Of a stretch of DNA of 29,077 nucleotides, positions 16,678 to 25,600 are shown in pieces. This stretch comes from an uncultured Bacilli bacterium (GTDB taxonomy: Bacteria; Bacillota_I; Bacilli_A; RF39; UBA660), in assembly GCA_934120015.1 (NCBI GenBank), contig CAKOTD010000018.1, positions 1-29,077 on the forward strand. Reading direction: 5' to 3'. The notes under the pieces are model-generated. The model was not told the origin of the DNA. It ran no database searches and was given only the letters and a program-made list of their open reading frames with translations. Position 1 is the first letter of the stretch, and the number at the start of each line of letters is the position of its first letter. The position numbers were made by a program, and so were the translations under genes.

Positions 16678-16973
16678 TAGAAAGAGATGTTTATTTAACT
16701 CAATTATATGATTGTTATTTTAAGTTATTAACTGAAAAGCAGAGATTATATTTTGAAGATTATTACTTTAATAATTTAACTTTATCAGAAATGAGTGAGT
16801 CTTATAATATAAGTAGAAATGCAGTTCATAAACAATTAAAGGATGTAAATGATAAATTAATTGACTTTGAAAGTAAACTTAAAATATATGAAAAAAATAA
16901 GAAATTAGAAGAAATTTCCTATTTAATGGATGAAAATTTAAAAAAAAGAATAAATGAAATAATAAATGATTAA
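16674..16973 (+). CDS. ylxM: YlxM/UPF0122 helix-turn-helix protein of the SRP operon
   Basis: A 99-aa sigma-factor-region-4-like helix-turn-helix protein. LTEKQRLYFEDYYFNNLTLSEM is followed by the recognition helix SYNISRNAVHKQLKDV (about 41-56) and a charged C-terminal helix, matching the UPF0122 family. That family is usually encoded directly before ffh and is reported to affect SRP GTPase assembly. The start is TTG 16674, overlapping the previous stop (TTGA), with GGAAG about 7 nt upstream. Here a HerA-like gene separates it from ffh. Confidence 0.88.
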   Translation: MIERDVYLTQLYDCYFKLLTEKQRLYFEDYYFNNLTLSEMSESYNISRNAVHKQLKDVNDKLIDFESKLKIYEKNKKLEEISYLMDENLKKRINEIIND

Positions 16974-16987
16974 GGGGCTTGATTAAT

Positions 16988-18739
16988 ATGTTTGGTAAGA
17001 TAGTTTATATGAATAATAATGTAGCACATATCAAAATAGAAGGTGGACTTGATGCTACATCTAATTTAATGAATATGCATGTTATTTTTGAAGATAAAAA
17101 TAGTAAGTTTGTTGCCGAAGTAGAGGATGTTAGTGAAGATTTAGTTAAGGTGATTTTTTTAGGGGAATTTGTAGATGGAAAATTTATAGGTGGAATTATT
17201 AGAAAACCGCCATTATCATCATCTTTAAGATTAATTAATGATAATGAACTTGATTTAATATTAAGTAATAAAAAAGATAGTTTTCAACTTGGAATATCCC
17301 CATTATATAATAATCATCCAATTACAGTTAATATAAATGATTTATTTGGTCATCATTTAGCTGTATTTGGAAATACAGGGAGTGGAAAATCTTGTTCTTT
17401 TGCAAGTATGTTACAGAGTGTTTTTAAGTCACCGAATTTACTTCCATATAATGCTAATTTTTTAGTATTTGATACTTATGGAGAATATCGTAATGCTTTT
17501 AAAAATATCAATGAAATAAATCCAAATTTAAATTTTAAGGTTTATACTACTAATAAAAAAGATGGATGTGAATTACTTAGGATTCCATTATGGCTTTTAA
17601 ATGTTGATGATATGGCTTTACTCTTATCAGCAACTGAACATTCTCAATTACCAATAATTGAAAGAATGTTAAAAATAGTTTCAATATTTTCTCAGTCAGA
17701 TGAAAAAGCAGAGGATTACAAGAACCATTTGCTAGCTAAGGCAATTATGACAGTTCTTTATACAAATGCACCTGCTGCAGCAAAAAGAAATGATATATTT
17801 GCTTTAATATCAACTTGTAGTACAAGTAAATTTAATTTAGAAGCACCAGTACAAGGGTTAGGTTATGTAAGAAAATTTAGGGAATGTTTTTTAATAGATA
17901 GAGAAGGTGGATTCTCTGAAAGTAATTTATTAACAAGCTATGTTGCAAGTTTTATAAAGGATGATTTGGATAAGTATGATCCTAAAACTATGAATTATTA
18001 TACTCTTAAAGATTTAGAAAATGCTCTTGAATATACACTTATTTCTGAGGGATTACTTCAAAATGAAAAAGCATATAGTTCGGCAATTAGCTTAAAAGTT
18101 AAATTACATTCTCTTGTTATAGGTGAATATGCTGATTATTTTGCATATGATAAATATGTTACTTTAGATAATTATATAGCTAGTTTGGTTAGTTTCAATG
18201 GTAGAAAAGCTCAAATTATTGATTTTAATCTTGAGGATGTAGATGATTGGTTTGGTAGGGTTATTACTAAAATATATTCTCACTTGGTTTTTGACTTTGT
18301 TAAGAAGTTACCGAATAGAGCTTCAATACCATTCCATATTTTCTTAGAAGAAGCTCATAGATATGTACGTAATGATAATGACAATTTGTTAATTGGTTAT
18401 AATATTTTTGAGAGAATAGCTAAAGAAGGTAGAAAATTTGGTATTATTCTTAATTTAATATCACAAAGGCCCGTTGAAATATCTGAAACGGTAGTTTCAC
18501 AGTGTTCAAACTTTTTAATATTTAGGATAAATCACCCAAGAGATATTGATTATATTAAAAGAATGCTTCCAAATATTAATGCTGAAATAGTAGAAAAACC
18601 AAAAAGTTTTCATCCAGGTGTAGGTGTAGCATTTGGAAGTGCTTTTAAAGTTCCAACAATAGTATCTATACCAATGCCAAATCCGGCACCGGGTAGTTCA
18701 AATTGTGATGTATTTGCCAGATGGAATGTGAATAGATAA
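16988..18739 (+). CDS. HerA-like ATPase (HAS-barrel + DUF87/FtsK-HerA motor)
   Basis: A 583-aa protein with an N-terminal HAS-barrel-like beta domain (about 1-75). A RecA-like motor follows with Walker A GNTGSGKS (128-135) and VFDTYGEYR (about 160-168, the HerA/DUF87 signature). Walker B is FLEEAH (452-457), then GRKFGIILNLISQRP and SQCSNFLIFR. HerA enzymes are hexameric DNA translocases that pair with the NurA nuclease in end resection, or with diverse effectors in defence systems. No NurA or effector gene is adjacent. Start at ATG 16988, since the in-frame TTG at 16979 is too close to AAGGGG. It lies 15 bp after ylxM and ends in a terminator, so it closes the ftsY operon. Confidence 0.85.
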   Translation: MFGKIVYMNNNVAHIKIEGGLDATSNLMNMHVIFEDKNSKFVAEVEDVSEDLVKVIFLGEFVDGKFIGGIIRKPPLSSSLRLINDNELDLILSNKKDSFQLGISPLYNNHPITVNINDLFGHHLAVFGNTGSGKSCSFASMLQSVFKSPNLLPYNANFLVFDTYGEYRNAFKNINEINPNLNFKVYTTNKKDGCELLRIPLWLLNVDDMALLLSATEHSQLPIIERMLKIVSIFSQSDEKAEDYKNHLLAKAIMTVLYTNAPAAAKRNDIFALISTCSTSKFNLEAPVQGLGYVRKFRECFLIDREGGFSESNLLTSYVASFIKDDLDKYDPKTMNYYTLKDLENALEYTLISEGLLQNEKAYSSAISLKVKLHSLVIGEYADYFAYDKYVTLDNYIASLVSFNGRKAQIIDFNLEDVDDWFGRVITKIYSHLVFDFVKKLPNRASIPFHIFLEEAHRYVRNDNDNLLIGYNIFERIAKEGRKFGIILNLISQRPVEISETVVSQCSNFLIFRINHPRDIDYIKRMLPNINAEIVEKPKSFHPGVGVAFGSAFKVPTIVSIPMPNPAPGSSNCDVFARWNVNR

Positions 18740-18762
18740 TCTATGTAACCATAGATTTTTTT
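18738..18762 (+). terminator. Rho-independent terminator after the HerA-like gene
   Basis: An 8-bp stem AATCTATG/CATAGATT (18738-18745 and 18750-18757) with a 4-nt loop and a T run, starting within the stop codon. Confidence 0.85.
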
Positions 18763-18774
18763 CATGTTTTATTA

Positions 18775-18780
18775 TATAAT
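18775..18780 (+). promoter_or_regulatory. Probable -10 box for ffh, compact module
   Basis: TATAAT (18775-18780). The predicted start near 18787 coincides with AAGGTGAT (18786-18793), 11 nt before ATG 18798. The in-frame ATG at 18783 would lie upstream of this transcript start. Confidence 0.5.
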
Positions 18781-18797
18781 AAATGAAGGTGATTAAA

Positions 18798-20105
18798 ATG
18801 TTTGAAAGTTTAAGTGAAAGATTACAAAATGCAGTTAACAAAATAAGAGGTTATGGAAAGATAACTGAAGATAACATTAATGAAATAACTAGAGAATTAA
18901 GATTAGCATTACTTGAAGCAGATGTAAATTATACAGTTGTTAAAGAATTTATAGCAACTGTGAAAGAAAAAGCTTTAGGTGAAGAAGTAGTTAAGAGTTT
19001 AAAGCCTAGTGAACAATTTATTAAAATTGTAAAAGATGAACTAGTAGAGTTATTAGGTGGTGAGAAAAAAGATTTATATATAAATGGAAAACCTTCTATA
19101 CTAATGCTAGTTGGGCTTCAGGGTAGTGGTAAGACAACTACGATTGGAAAGTTATCGAGATTGCTTAGAAAAAAGTATGCTAAAAAACCACTACTTGTTG
19201 CCTGTGATGTTTATAGACCAGCTGCTATTGATCAGTTAAAACAAATAGGAAAAGAATTAAATATTGAAGTTTATTCAGAAGGAAAGAATAATCCTGTCGA
19301 AATTTCTAAGAATGCTGTTAGCTATGCCAAAGAAAATGGTTTTGATTACGTTCTTATAGATACAGCAGGTAGACTTCATATTGATGAACAATTAATGGAT
19401 GAACTTAAGAATATTAATGAAGTAGTAAAGCCTAATGAAATAATATTAGTTATTGATAGTATGATGGGTCAAGATGCTATTAATATTATAGAAGGTTTCA
19501 ACAATGCTTTAAGTTTAACCGGAGCCATTCTTACAAAATTAGATGGTGATACAAGAGGTGGAGTTGCTTTATCAGTAAGACATTTAACTAATGTGCCTAT
19601 AAAGTTTATTGGTGTTAGTGAAAAGATGGATGGATTAGAGGAATTTTATCCAGATAGAATGGCAACAAGAATTTTAGGCATGGGTGATTTGATGTCTATG
19701 ATTGAAAAAGCCGAAGAGGTAATTGATCAGGATGAAGCAATGAAAGCAGCTAAAAAAATGAACTCTGGTAAATTTGATTTGGAAGATTTTTTATCACAAT
19801 TAAAGCAAATAAGAAAATTAGGACCTCTTGAAAATTTAATTAAATTAATTCCAGGGGCCTCTAAGATGGGTTTAAATAAGGTAAAGATTGATCCAAAAGA
19901 TATGGCACACATTGAAGCAATAATTTTATCTATGACTCCTGATGAAAGAAGAAACCCAGATATATTAAAAGCAAGTAGAAAGATTCGTATAGCAAAGGGA
20001 TCTGGAAGAAGTGTAGAAGAAGTAAATAGACTTTTAAAACAATTCGAGCAAATGAAATTAATGATGAAACAATTTAAAAGTGGAAATTTTAAAATGCCAT
20101 TTTAA
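18798..20105 (+). CDS. ffh: Signal recognition particle protein Ffh (SRP54)
   Basis: GTPase of the signal recognition particle that binds 4.5S/6S RNA and nascent signal sequences. The 435-aa protein starts MFESLSERLQNAVNKIRG. Its N domain has the LLEADVNY motif, and the G domain has GLQGSGKT (106-113), ACDVYRPAAIDQL, DTAGRLH, TKLDGD-RGG and GVSEKMDGLEEF. The methionine-rich M domain (about 325-435) carries the RNA-binding SGRSVEEVNRLLKQFEQMK and ends KMPF. The M domain ends without a long extension. The neighbour rpsP, common after ffh, is absent. Confidence 0.97.
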   Translation: MFESLSERLQNAVNKIRGYGKITEDNINEITRELRLALLEADVNYTVVKEFIATVKEKALGEEVVKSLKPSEQFIKIVKDELVELLGGEKKDLYINGKPSILMLVGLQGSGKTTTIGKLSRLLRKKYAKKPLLVACDVYRPAAIDQLKQIGKELNIEVYSEGKNNPVEISKNAVSYAKENGFDYVLIDTAGRLHIDEQLMDELKNINEVVKPNEIILVIDSMMGQDAINIIEGFNNALSLTGAILTKLDGDTRGGVALSVRHLTNVPIKFIGVSEKMDGLEEFYPDRMATRILGMGDLMSMIEKAEEVIDQDEAMKAAKKMNSGKFDLEDFLSQLKQIRKLGPLENLIKLIPGASKMGLNKVKIDPKDMAHIEAIILSMTPDERRNPDILKASRKIRIAKGSGRSVEEVNRLLKQFEQMKLMMKQFKSGNFKMPF

Positions 20106-20156
20106 ATAAATATTTAAAATAAGGCAAATAACATATTCAATATTATTATGACTTCA

Positions 20157-20162
20157 TATTAT
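20157..20162 (+). promoter_or_regulatory. Probable -10 box for the CotD-like gene
   Basis: TATTAT (20157-20162), with an AGGGGGA ribosome site at 20171-20177 before ATG 20188. The leader is about 19 nt, and the Shine-Dalgarno differs from the usual GGTGA form. No clear -35. Confidence 0.35.
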
Positions 20163-20187
20163 AAAACAGATAGGGGGAAATAATAAT

Positions 20188-20460
20188 ATGTTCGGAAGAA
20201 ATTGTAATTGTAACAGACAACCAAAAATGATGGGTGGATGTTGCAGACAGCAAATGCAAATGGAACAATGTGTAATGGAACCAACTATTACTAATTGTAT
20301 AGAAAAAGAGTTCTATCATGAAGTTCCACACGTTTGCCCAATTCATACTCATGTTGTAAATAAACATATATACAATCATAGTTATACTCCACAATATACT
20401 TGTTCAGAAGAAACTCAAGTAAGCAATATTGACAATGGACCTTGTTGTAAATTTGTATAA
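20188..20460 (+). CDS. CotD-like Cys/His-rich small protein
   Basis: A 90-aa protein with ten cysteines and six histidines and no signal peptide. It has an N-terminal Cys/Met/Gln-rich part (NCNCNR, GGCCRQQ), then a segment resembling Bacillus CotD spore-coat protein. That segment is an EFYHEVPHVCPIHTHVVNKH run, a HSYTPQY turn and a C-terminal SN-D-GPCC-x3 ending, like the KPCC-D-Y end of CotD. It has its own promoter, a strong AGGGGGA site and a terminator, so it is an independent, probably well expressed unit. CotD is known as an inner spore-coat component; the role here is uncertain because nothing else sporulation-related is in the window. Confidence 0.6.
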   Translation: MFGRNCNCNRQPKMMGGCCRQQMQMEQCVMEPTITNCIEKEFYHEVPHVCPIHTHVVNKHIYNHSYTPQYTCSEETQVSNIDNGPCCKFV

Positions 20461-20486
20461 AGATAGATAAATTTTCTATCTTTTTT
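20459..20486 (+). terminator. Rho-independent terminator after the CotD-like gene
   Basis: A 9-bp stem AAAGATAGA/TCTATCTTT (20459-20467 and 20475-20483) with a 7-nt loop and T run, beginning in the stop codon. Confidence 0.85.
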
Positions 20487-20497
20487 CTATAGAAGGC

Positions 20498-20527
20498 TAG
20501 ACTTTTATTACTATCATAACCTATAAT
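20498..20527 (+). promoter_or_regulatory. Predicted promoter for the ASCH gene, compact module
   Basis: TAGACT (20498-20503), an 18-nt spacer and TATAAT (20522-20527). The start near 20534 coincides with AGGTGAT (20534-20540), 12 nt before the TTG start codon. Confidence 0.55.
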
Positions 20528-20545
20528 AAATATAGGTGATTGTAA

Positions 20546-20923
20546 TTGAAAGTATTAACTATAAAAAATCCGTGGGCCACACTTATTGTTTATGGACTTA
20601 AAACCTATGAATTTAGAAGTTGGAAAACAAATTATCGTGGAAAGATATTAATTCATGCTGGGATGAATCCTGATAAAAATGAAATAGCCAAATTTAAAAA
20701 TTATGGTTTAAATTATATATATGGTGCAATTATTGGGGAAGCAACTCTTACAGATTGTATTTTGGTAGATACGAATTTAGATAAATTATTAAGAAAACAA
20801 AATAATAATATATATTATAATAATCATGTTAATTTATATGCTTGGAAACTAGAGAATATCGTTAGGTATGATAACCCAATCTCTATAAAAGGTAAATTAG
20901 GATTATGGAATTATGAAAAATGA
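20546..20923 (+). CDS. ASCH-domain protein
   Basis: A 125-aa single-domain protein of the ASCH (ASC-1 homology) superfamily. LTIKNPWATLIVYGLKTYEFR, then YRGKILIHAG and a final strand GKLGLWNYE give the characteristic beta-barrel pattern. ASCH proteins bind RNA or modified nucleosides; some (YqfB) are N4-acetylcytidine amidohydrolases. Substrate here is unknown. The start is TTG 20546, supported by AGGTGAT 5 nt upstream and the conserved N-terminal strand. It is monocistronic and ends in a hairpin shared with the convergent carboxypeptidase gene. Confidence 0.85.
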   Translation: MKVLTIKNPWATLIVYGLKTYEFRSWKTNYRGKILIHAGMNPDKNEIAKFKNYGLNYIYGAIIGEATLTDCILVDTNLDKLLRKQNNNIYYNNHVNLYAWKLENIVRYDNPISIKGKLGLWNYEK

Positions 20924-20947
20924 TAGATTTTAAGCTCTATCATTTTT
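20916..20947. terminator. Bidirectional terminator hairpin
   Basis: A 12-bp perfect stem AAAAATGATAGA/TCTATCATTTTT (20916-20927 and 20936-20947). Its right arm lies inside the 3' coding end of the minus-strand carboxypeptidase gene and its left arm in the ASCH stop. Confidence 0.8.
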
Positions 20948-21511
20948 ATATTCTTCATAAGTAATATTAAGATCGTTAATTTTAGTAGCATCACTAATTC
21001 CCACATATCTATAATGCCATGGCTCATATTTGAAGCCAGTTATATGAGATTTACCATCTGGATATCTTAAAATAAAACCATATTTATATGCACTCTGTTT
21101 CATCCAAGCAAATTCTTTGGTATTTAAAAAATCATCATAGGTACCATTTGAACCTTCTACATCAATAGCAAGTCCTGTTTGATGTTCAGAGTGACCTGGT
21201 CTTGCTGAACAACTATCTGCGTATTCTAATCCTTTTTCTGTTATGTAATTATAATATAGTTGTTTTTGATATGAATAACTTCTATAACCCGATGCTCCTA
21301 AAATTTTATATCCTTCTTTTTCGGCGTCCTTACATAATTTTTCGAAAGCTTCTTTGGCTTCTTTTTTTAAATAAATTGGTTTAATTGTATATTTAGCATT
21401 AATTAATTCTAAATCATTTGGTATGAAGTTATCTGGTAATTTATTACTTTTGTTGACAAGTATATTAATAGCTTCAGGATTATTTATTACTTTAATGCAT
21501 TCATAAAACAT
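20930..21511 (-). CDS. VanY-type D-alanyl-D-alanine carboxypeptidase, no signal peptide
   Basis: A 193-aa M15B zinc peptidase expected to trim the terminal D-Ala of muropeptides. SGYRSYSYQ (about 74-82) is followed by the zinc motif SEHQTGLAID (His110 and Asp117) and EPWHYRYVG with catalytic Glu163 and zinc ligand His166. Unlike its neighbour it has no membrane segment or signal. It could act in the cytoplasm on recycled peptides, or leave by another route. GGTGAT precedes the ATG by 3 nt on the minus strand. The domain is a paralogue of the downstream-coordinate gene (21553-22491), with a terminator between them. Confidence 0.85.
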   Translation of the reverse strand: MFYECIKVINNPEAINILVNKSNKLPDNFIPNDLELINAKYTIKPIYLKKEAKEAFEKLCKDAEKEGYKILGASGYRSYSYQKQLYYNYITEKGLEYADSCSARPGHSEHQTGLAIDVEGSNGTYDDFLNTKEFAWMKQSAYKYGFILRYPDGKSHITGFKYEPWHYRYVGISDATKINDLNITYEEYKNDRA

Positions 21512-21525
21512 TCTATCACCATAAT

Positions 21526-21531
21526 ATTATA
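21526..21531 (-). promoter_or_regulatory. Probable -10 box of the short VanY gene, compact module
   Basis: TATAAT on the minus strand (complement of 21526-21531). GGTGAT (complement of 21515-21520) follows after 5 nt and the ATG begins at 21511. The preceding gene's terminator occupies the -35 region. Confidence 0.45.
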
Positions 21532-21533
21532 TG

Positions 21534-21559
21534 AAAAAAATAGTATAAGATACTATTTT
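21534..21559 (-). terminator. Terminator of the membrane-anchored VanY gene
   Basis: A 10-bp perfect stem (21537-21546 and 21550-21559) with a 3-nt loop, followed on the minus strand by a T run (complement of the A run at 21534-21540). It overlaps the stop codon at 21553-21555. Confidence 0.75.
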
Positions 21560-22491
21560 ACATAATATGTGTAATATTCATCAAAGGTTATACCTAAATC
21601 ATTTATTTCTTTTGCAACATCTATACCAACATATCTATAATGCCAAGATTCATAACTATAACCGGTTATTGCTTCTTTACCTTTTGGATATCTTAAAATA
21701 AATCCATATTTATAGGCATTCTTTTGCATCCATTTGAATTCGTCTGTTTCTTCAAATTCTTCCATTACAACATCATATGTTGCAATATCTAAACATAATC
21801 CGGTTTGATGTTCTGAAAAACCTGGTCTAGCAATTAATTTGTCTGTTTCTTCTGTTCCATATTCATCTTGTGATTCTACATATAAATCTTTTTGCAAATC
21901 ATAATCACGAAATCCTGATGTAATAATAAGTGTTAATCCTTCTTCTTTAGCATCATTAAACATTTCAATAAATTGATCATATACTTCTTCAATTATTGTA
22001 TTTTCACCATAAGCATACCAGTTTCTAACATCATATAAATTATCAGGTTCATATTTTTCATCTAAAAAGTTATACTTATTAACAAGTAATAGTTTTCCTT
22101 TAGAAAGATCTGCTTTTTGAGTTTTTGTGTAATGTTCATAATCTCCGTTTACGTTTACAATTGCAACTACATTAGTACTATCAATTTCTTCATTTTTAAG
22201 ATGATAATTAAGATATCTATCAGTATTATCAAATATAAAGTATTTTTCTTTAAATAATTTAAGAAGAAATTCATTGTAATCAATAGATAAAACTTTATCT
22301 ATATATTTTTTATCAAGTTTTACTATTTCTTTTATTTGATTATTATTATAACCTAATTCTTTTAATTTGTATTCGTTAGTATTATGATATATAATTTGCT
22401 TTATTCCAAAAATTATACAAATAACTAAAATAATTATAATAATTAATTTACTAAGATTTTTATAATTTATCTTTGTTTTTTTCTTTTTCAT
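21553..22491 (-). CDS. Membrane-anchored VanY-type D-alanyl-D-alanine carboxypeptidase
   Basis: A 312-aa M15B peptidase with a basic N-terminus and one membrane anchor (about 14-31). A 110-residue stalk follows, including VNKYNFLDEKYEPDNL, the segment that precedes many VanY domains. The catalytic part starts near 165: TSGFRDYDLQ, SEHQTGLCLDI (His228 and Asp235) and ESWHYRYVG (Glu281 and His284). The zinc and catalytic residues are intact. It is expected to trim D-Ala from cell-wall stem peptides outside the membrane. GGTGAG is the ribosome site. It is divergent from the surface adhesin gene. Confidence 0.9.
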   Translation of the reverse strand: MKKKKTKINYKNLSKLIIIIILVICIIFGIKQIIYHNTNEYKLKELGYNNNQIKEIVKLDKKYIDKVLSIDYNEFLLKLFKEKYFIFDNTDRYLNYHLKNEEIDSTNVVAIVNVNGDYEHYTKTQKADLSKGKLLLVNKYNFLDEKYEPDNLYDVRNWYAYGENTIIEEVYDQFIEMFNDAKEEGLTLIITSGFRDYDLQKDLYVESQDEYGTEETDKLIARPGFSEHQTGLCLDIATYDVVMEEFEETDEFKWMQKNAYKYGFILRYPKGKEAITGYSYESWHYRYVGIDVAKEINDLGITFDEYYTYYVK

Positions 22492-22506
22492 ATTCTCACC
22501 ATAATA

Positions 22507-22535
22507 ATTATAAACTTAAAATAAAAAAATTACAA
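22507..22535 (-). promoter_or_regulatory. Promoter of the membrane-anchored VanY gene, compact module
   Basis: Minus strand: TTGTAA (complement of 22530-22535), a 17-nt spacer and TATAAT (complement of 22507-22512). GGTGAG (22495-22500) lies at the predicted start, about 9 nt before the ATG. Confidence 0.55.
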
Positions 22536-22591
22536 TGTTTAAAAGTGTGCAAATGTTTTTTTACTAGGAAGGATTATTTAATTTTTAATTG

Positions 22592-22597
22592 TATTAT
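22592..22597 (+). promoter_or_regulatory. Possible -10 box of the surface adhesin gene
   Basis: TATTAT (22592-22597) lies directly after a TG, with GAGGTGA at 22604-22610 and ATG 22618. The leader would be about 14 nt. No good -35 was seen. Confidence 0.35.
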
Positions 22598-22617
22598 ATA
22601 TATGAGGTGAAAAAACA

Positions 22618-25600
22618 ATGAATTTAAGGAATATTGGAATAAAGTTAATTATAATAGTAGTATTTCTAATTTCTATAGGTAAGGTAAGTGCTGCAGAATT
22701 AACAACATCATTTTCTGGATACTATTGGGATAGAAAAAGTGATGGATACCATGGTTCGGGTTCGTTTAGATATTATTATTTAGATGGAATTGATTCATAT
22801 TGCTTGGATCCAAGTACACATGAAGGGGGACCACTTACATTAGGTGATTGGAATAGTACAGGTATACCAGATTCTATTAAAGAAAGAGTTTTATTAATTG
22901 CTTATTATGGATATAATTATCATGGTCATCAAACACTTGAATATAGGGCCGCTACGCAAGCAATGATATGGGAAACTGTAAAGGGTGGTAATACAAAGGT
23001 AACTTTTTTCACTCAAAGATTTGGTGAAGGTGATGAACTTGATATTTTAAAAGAAAAAGGGGAAATAGAAAGATTAATATCTAATCATAAAGTTAAACCA
23101 AGTTTTGATTCTAAAGAGTTTAGTGTACTAGTTGGAGAACAATTAGTACTAAATGATAGTAATGGTGTACTTAGTAATTATAATATTAACTATGATTCAA
23201 ATTCTTATTTGATTGATAATAATAAATTATCAATAGTACCAAATAAGAGTGGGAAAATAAATATTAAATTGGAGAAAAAAGAAACTTATACTTCAAGTTA
23301 TAAAATATTTGTAAGTGATGTATATCAGGATCAAATAATACCTGGTATTGTGGATAATATCGAGGGAGAGTTTATTATAAATGCTGAATATGGTAAGGTT
23401 AATATTCAAAAGAAGGATTCTGAAATAGGTGTTAGACAAGGAGAGGCAACATTAAAGGGAGCAGAATATGGCATATATAGACGTGATAATGATATTCTTA
23501 TGGGAACTATTACAACAGATGAAAATGGTTATGCTGAAAGTGAAAATATTTTATCATATGGAAATTATTATTTAAAAGAATTAAAAAGTTCAATGGGTTA
23601 TAAATTAGATAATAATAAATATTACTTTGATATAAATAGTAATAGTAAAAATGTTCATGTTGATGTATTTGAAGATGTTATAAAAGGAAAAATAAAAATA
23701 ACAAAACAGGATAGTGAAACAAACACATGTAAACCATTAGGAGAAGGAATTTTAAGTGGGGCAAAATATCAAATAGTAGATATAAATAATAATGTAGTTG
23801 ATACTATTACTATAAATGATAACTGTATTGGTACTTCTAAAGAATTACCATATGGAAAATATAAGGTAAAAGAAATAGAAGCACCTAAAGGATATAAGGT
23901 AGATAATAATATATATGATGTTTTTATAGATAGTGATAATTTGGAAATTAATGTTATATCTAGAGAAGAAATCATAAAAGGAAAAATAAAAATAACAAAA
24001 CAAGATAGTGAAACAAACACATGTAAACCATTAGGAGAAGGAATTTTAAGTGGTGCAAAATATCAAATAATAGATATAAATAATAATGTAGTTGCTACTA
24101 TTACCATAAATGATAATTGTATTGGTACTTCTAAAGAATTACCATATGGAAAATATAAAGTAAAAGAAATAGAAGCACCTAGTGGATATAAGATAGATAA
24201 TAATATATATGATGTTTTTATAGATAGTGATAATTTAGAAATTAATGTTACATCTCGAGAAGAAATCATAAAAGGAAAAATAAAAATAACAAAACAAGAT
24301 AGTGAAACAAACACATGTAAACCATTAGGAGAAGGGATTTTAAGTGGTGCAAAATATCAAATAATAGATATAAATAATAATGTAGTTGACACTATTACCA
24401 TAAATGATGATTGTATTGGTACTTCTAAAGAATTACCATATGGAAAATATAAGGTAAAAGAAATAGAAGCACCTAAAGGATATAAGATAGATAATAATAT
24501 ATATGATGTTTTTATAGATAGTGATGATTTAGAAATTAATGTTATATCAAAAGAAGATATAATCAAAAATCGTATAAGTATATTAAAACAATATGATTAT
24601 GTTGAAGGAAATTCTATGTTTGTTAATGCTGAAGCAAATATTATATTTGAAATATATGATAGTAATAACTTTAAGTATGATACTATTATTACCGATAAAA
24701 ATGGCTATGCTTTAGTTGATTTACCTTATGGGACATGGAGATTTCATCAAAAAAATGTTGTAAATGGATATCAAAAAATACATGATTTTTATGTTAATGT
24801 AGATGACAATAGCCCGCTTAAGCATTATTATAATATTCTTAATAATAAAATAGCTGCTTATTTAAAGCTAGTTAAGAAAGATTCAACAACAGGTAATGTA
24901 ATTAAATTATCAGGAACAAAATTTAAAATATTAAATATGGATACAAATGAATATGTTTCACAATATGTTGGTGGTAAGTTATTAGATACATTTGAAACAG
25001 ATGAAAATGGTATAATGACAACATATTTAAAGTTAGAAGCAGGTAATTATAAAGTAATAGAAATAGAAGCACCAAAGGGTTATTTATTAAATGATGAAGG
25101 TGTAATGTTTTCAATTAATGATAATACAGAATTTGAATATACATCATATGGAACATTTGTTATTGTAGAGTACATGAATAATCAGGTAATGGGGCAAATA
25201 GAAATTAAAAAGTATGGTGAGATTTTTAAGATAAAAGACGATAATTATTCTTTTGATAAAATACCACTATCATCTGTTAAATTTAATATATATGCAAGTG
25301 AGGATATAATATCTCCAGATGGAACAACTATTTATTATAGAAAAGGAACGCTAGTAGACAGATTAACAACAAATGAAGATGGGTATGTAATTAGTAAAAA
25401 GTTACCACTTGGGAAGTATTATTTAGTTGAAACAAAAACAAATAGTAATTATATCCTTAATAAGGAAAACTATTATTTTGAATTAAAAGAAACAGATGCA
25501 ACTACGCCTATTGTTTTAGAATATTATGAAGCAACAAATTATTTAAAAAATGGTAATCTTGAAATAATAAAGAAAGATGCAGATAATGGGAAAGTTGTAC

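Noticed and set aside
16988..18739. A HerA-based antiviral system
   Set aside because: No SIR2, DUF4297, NurA or other effector gene is adjacent; all neighbours are SRP genes.
23680..24561. CRISPR-like array
   Set aside because: The periodic 294-bp units are coding, in frame and contiguous, with no spacers.
23769..24566. Three minus-strand frames of 69-83 codons in the adhesin gene
   Set aside because: They recur every 294 bp because they mirror the tandem repeats of the real plus-strand gene.
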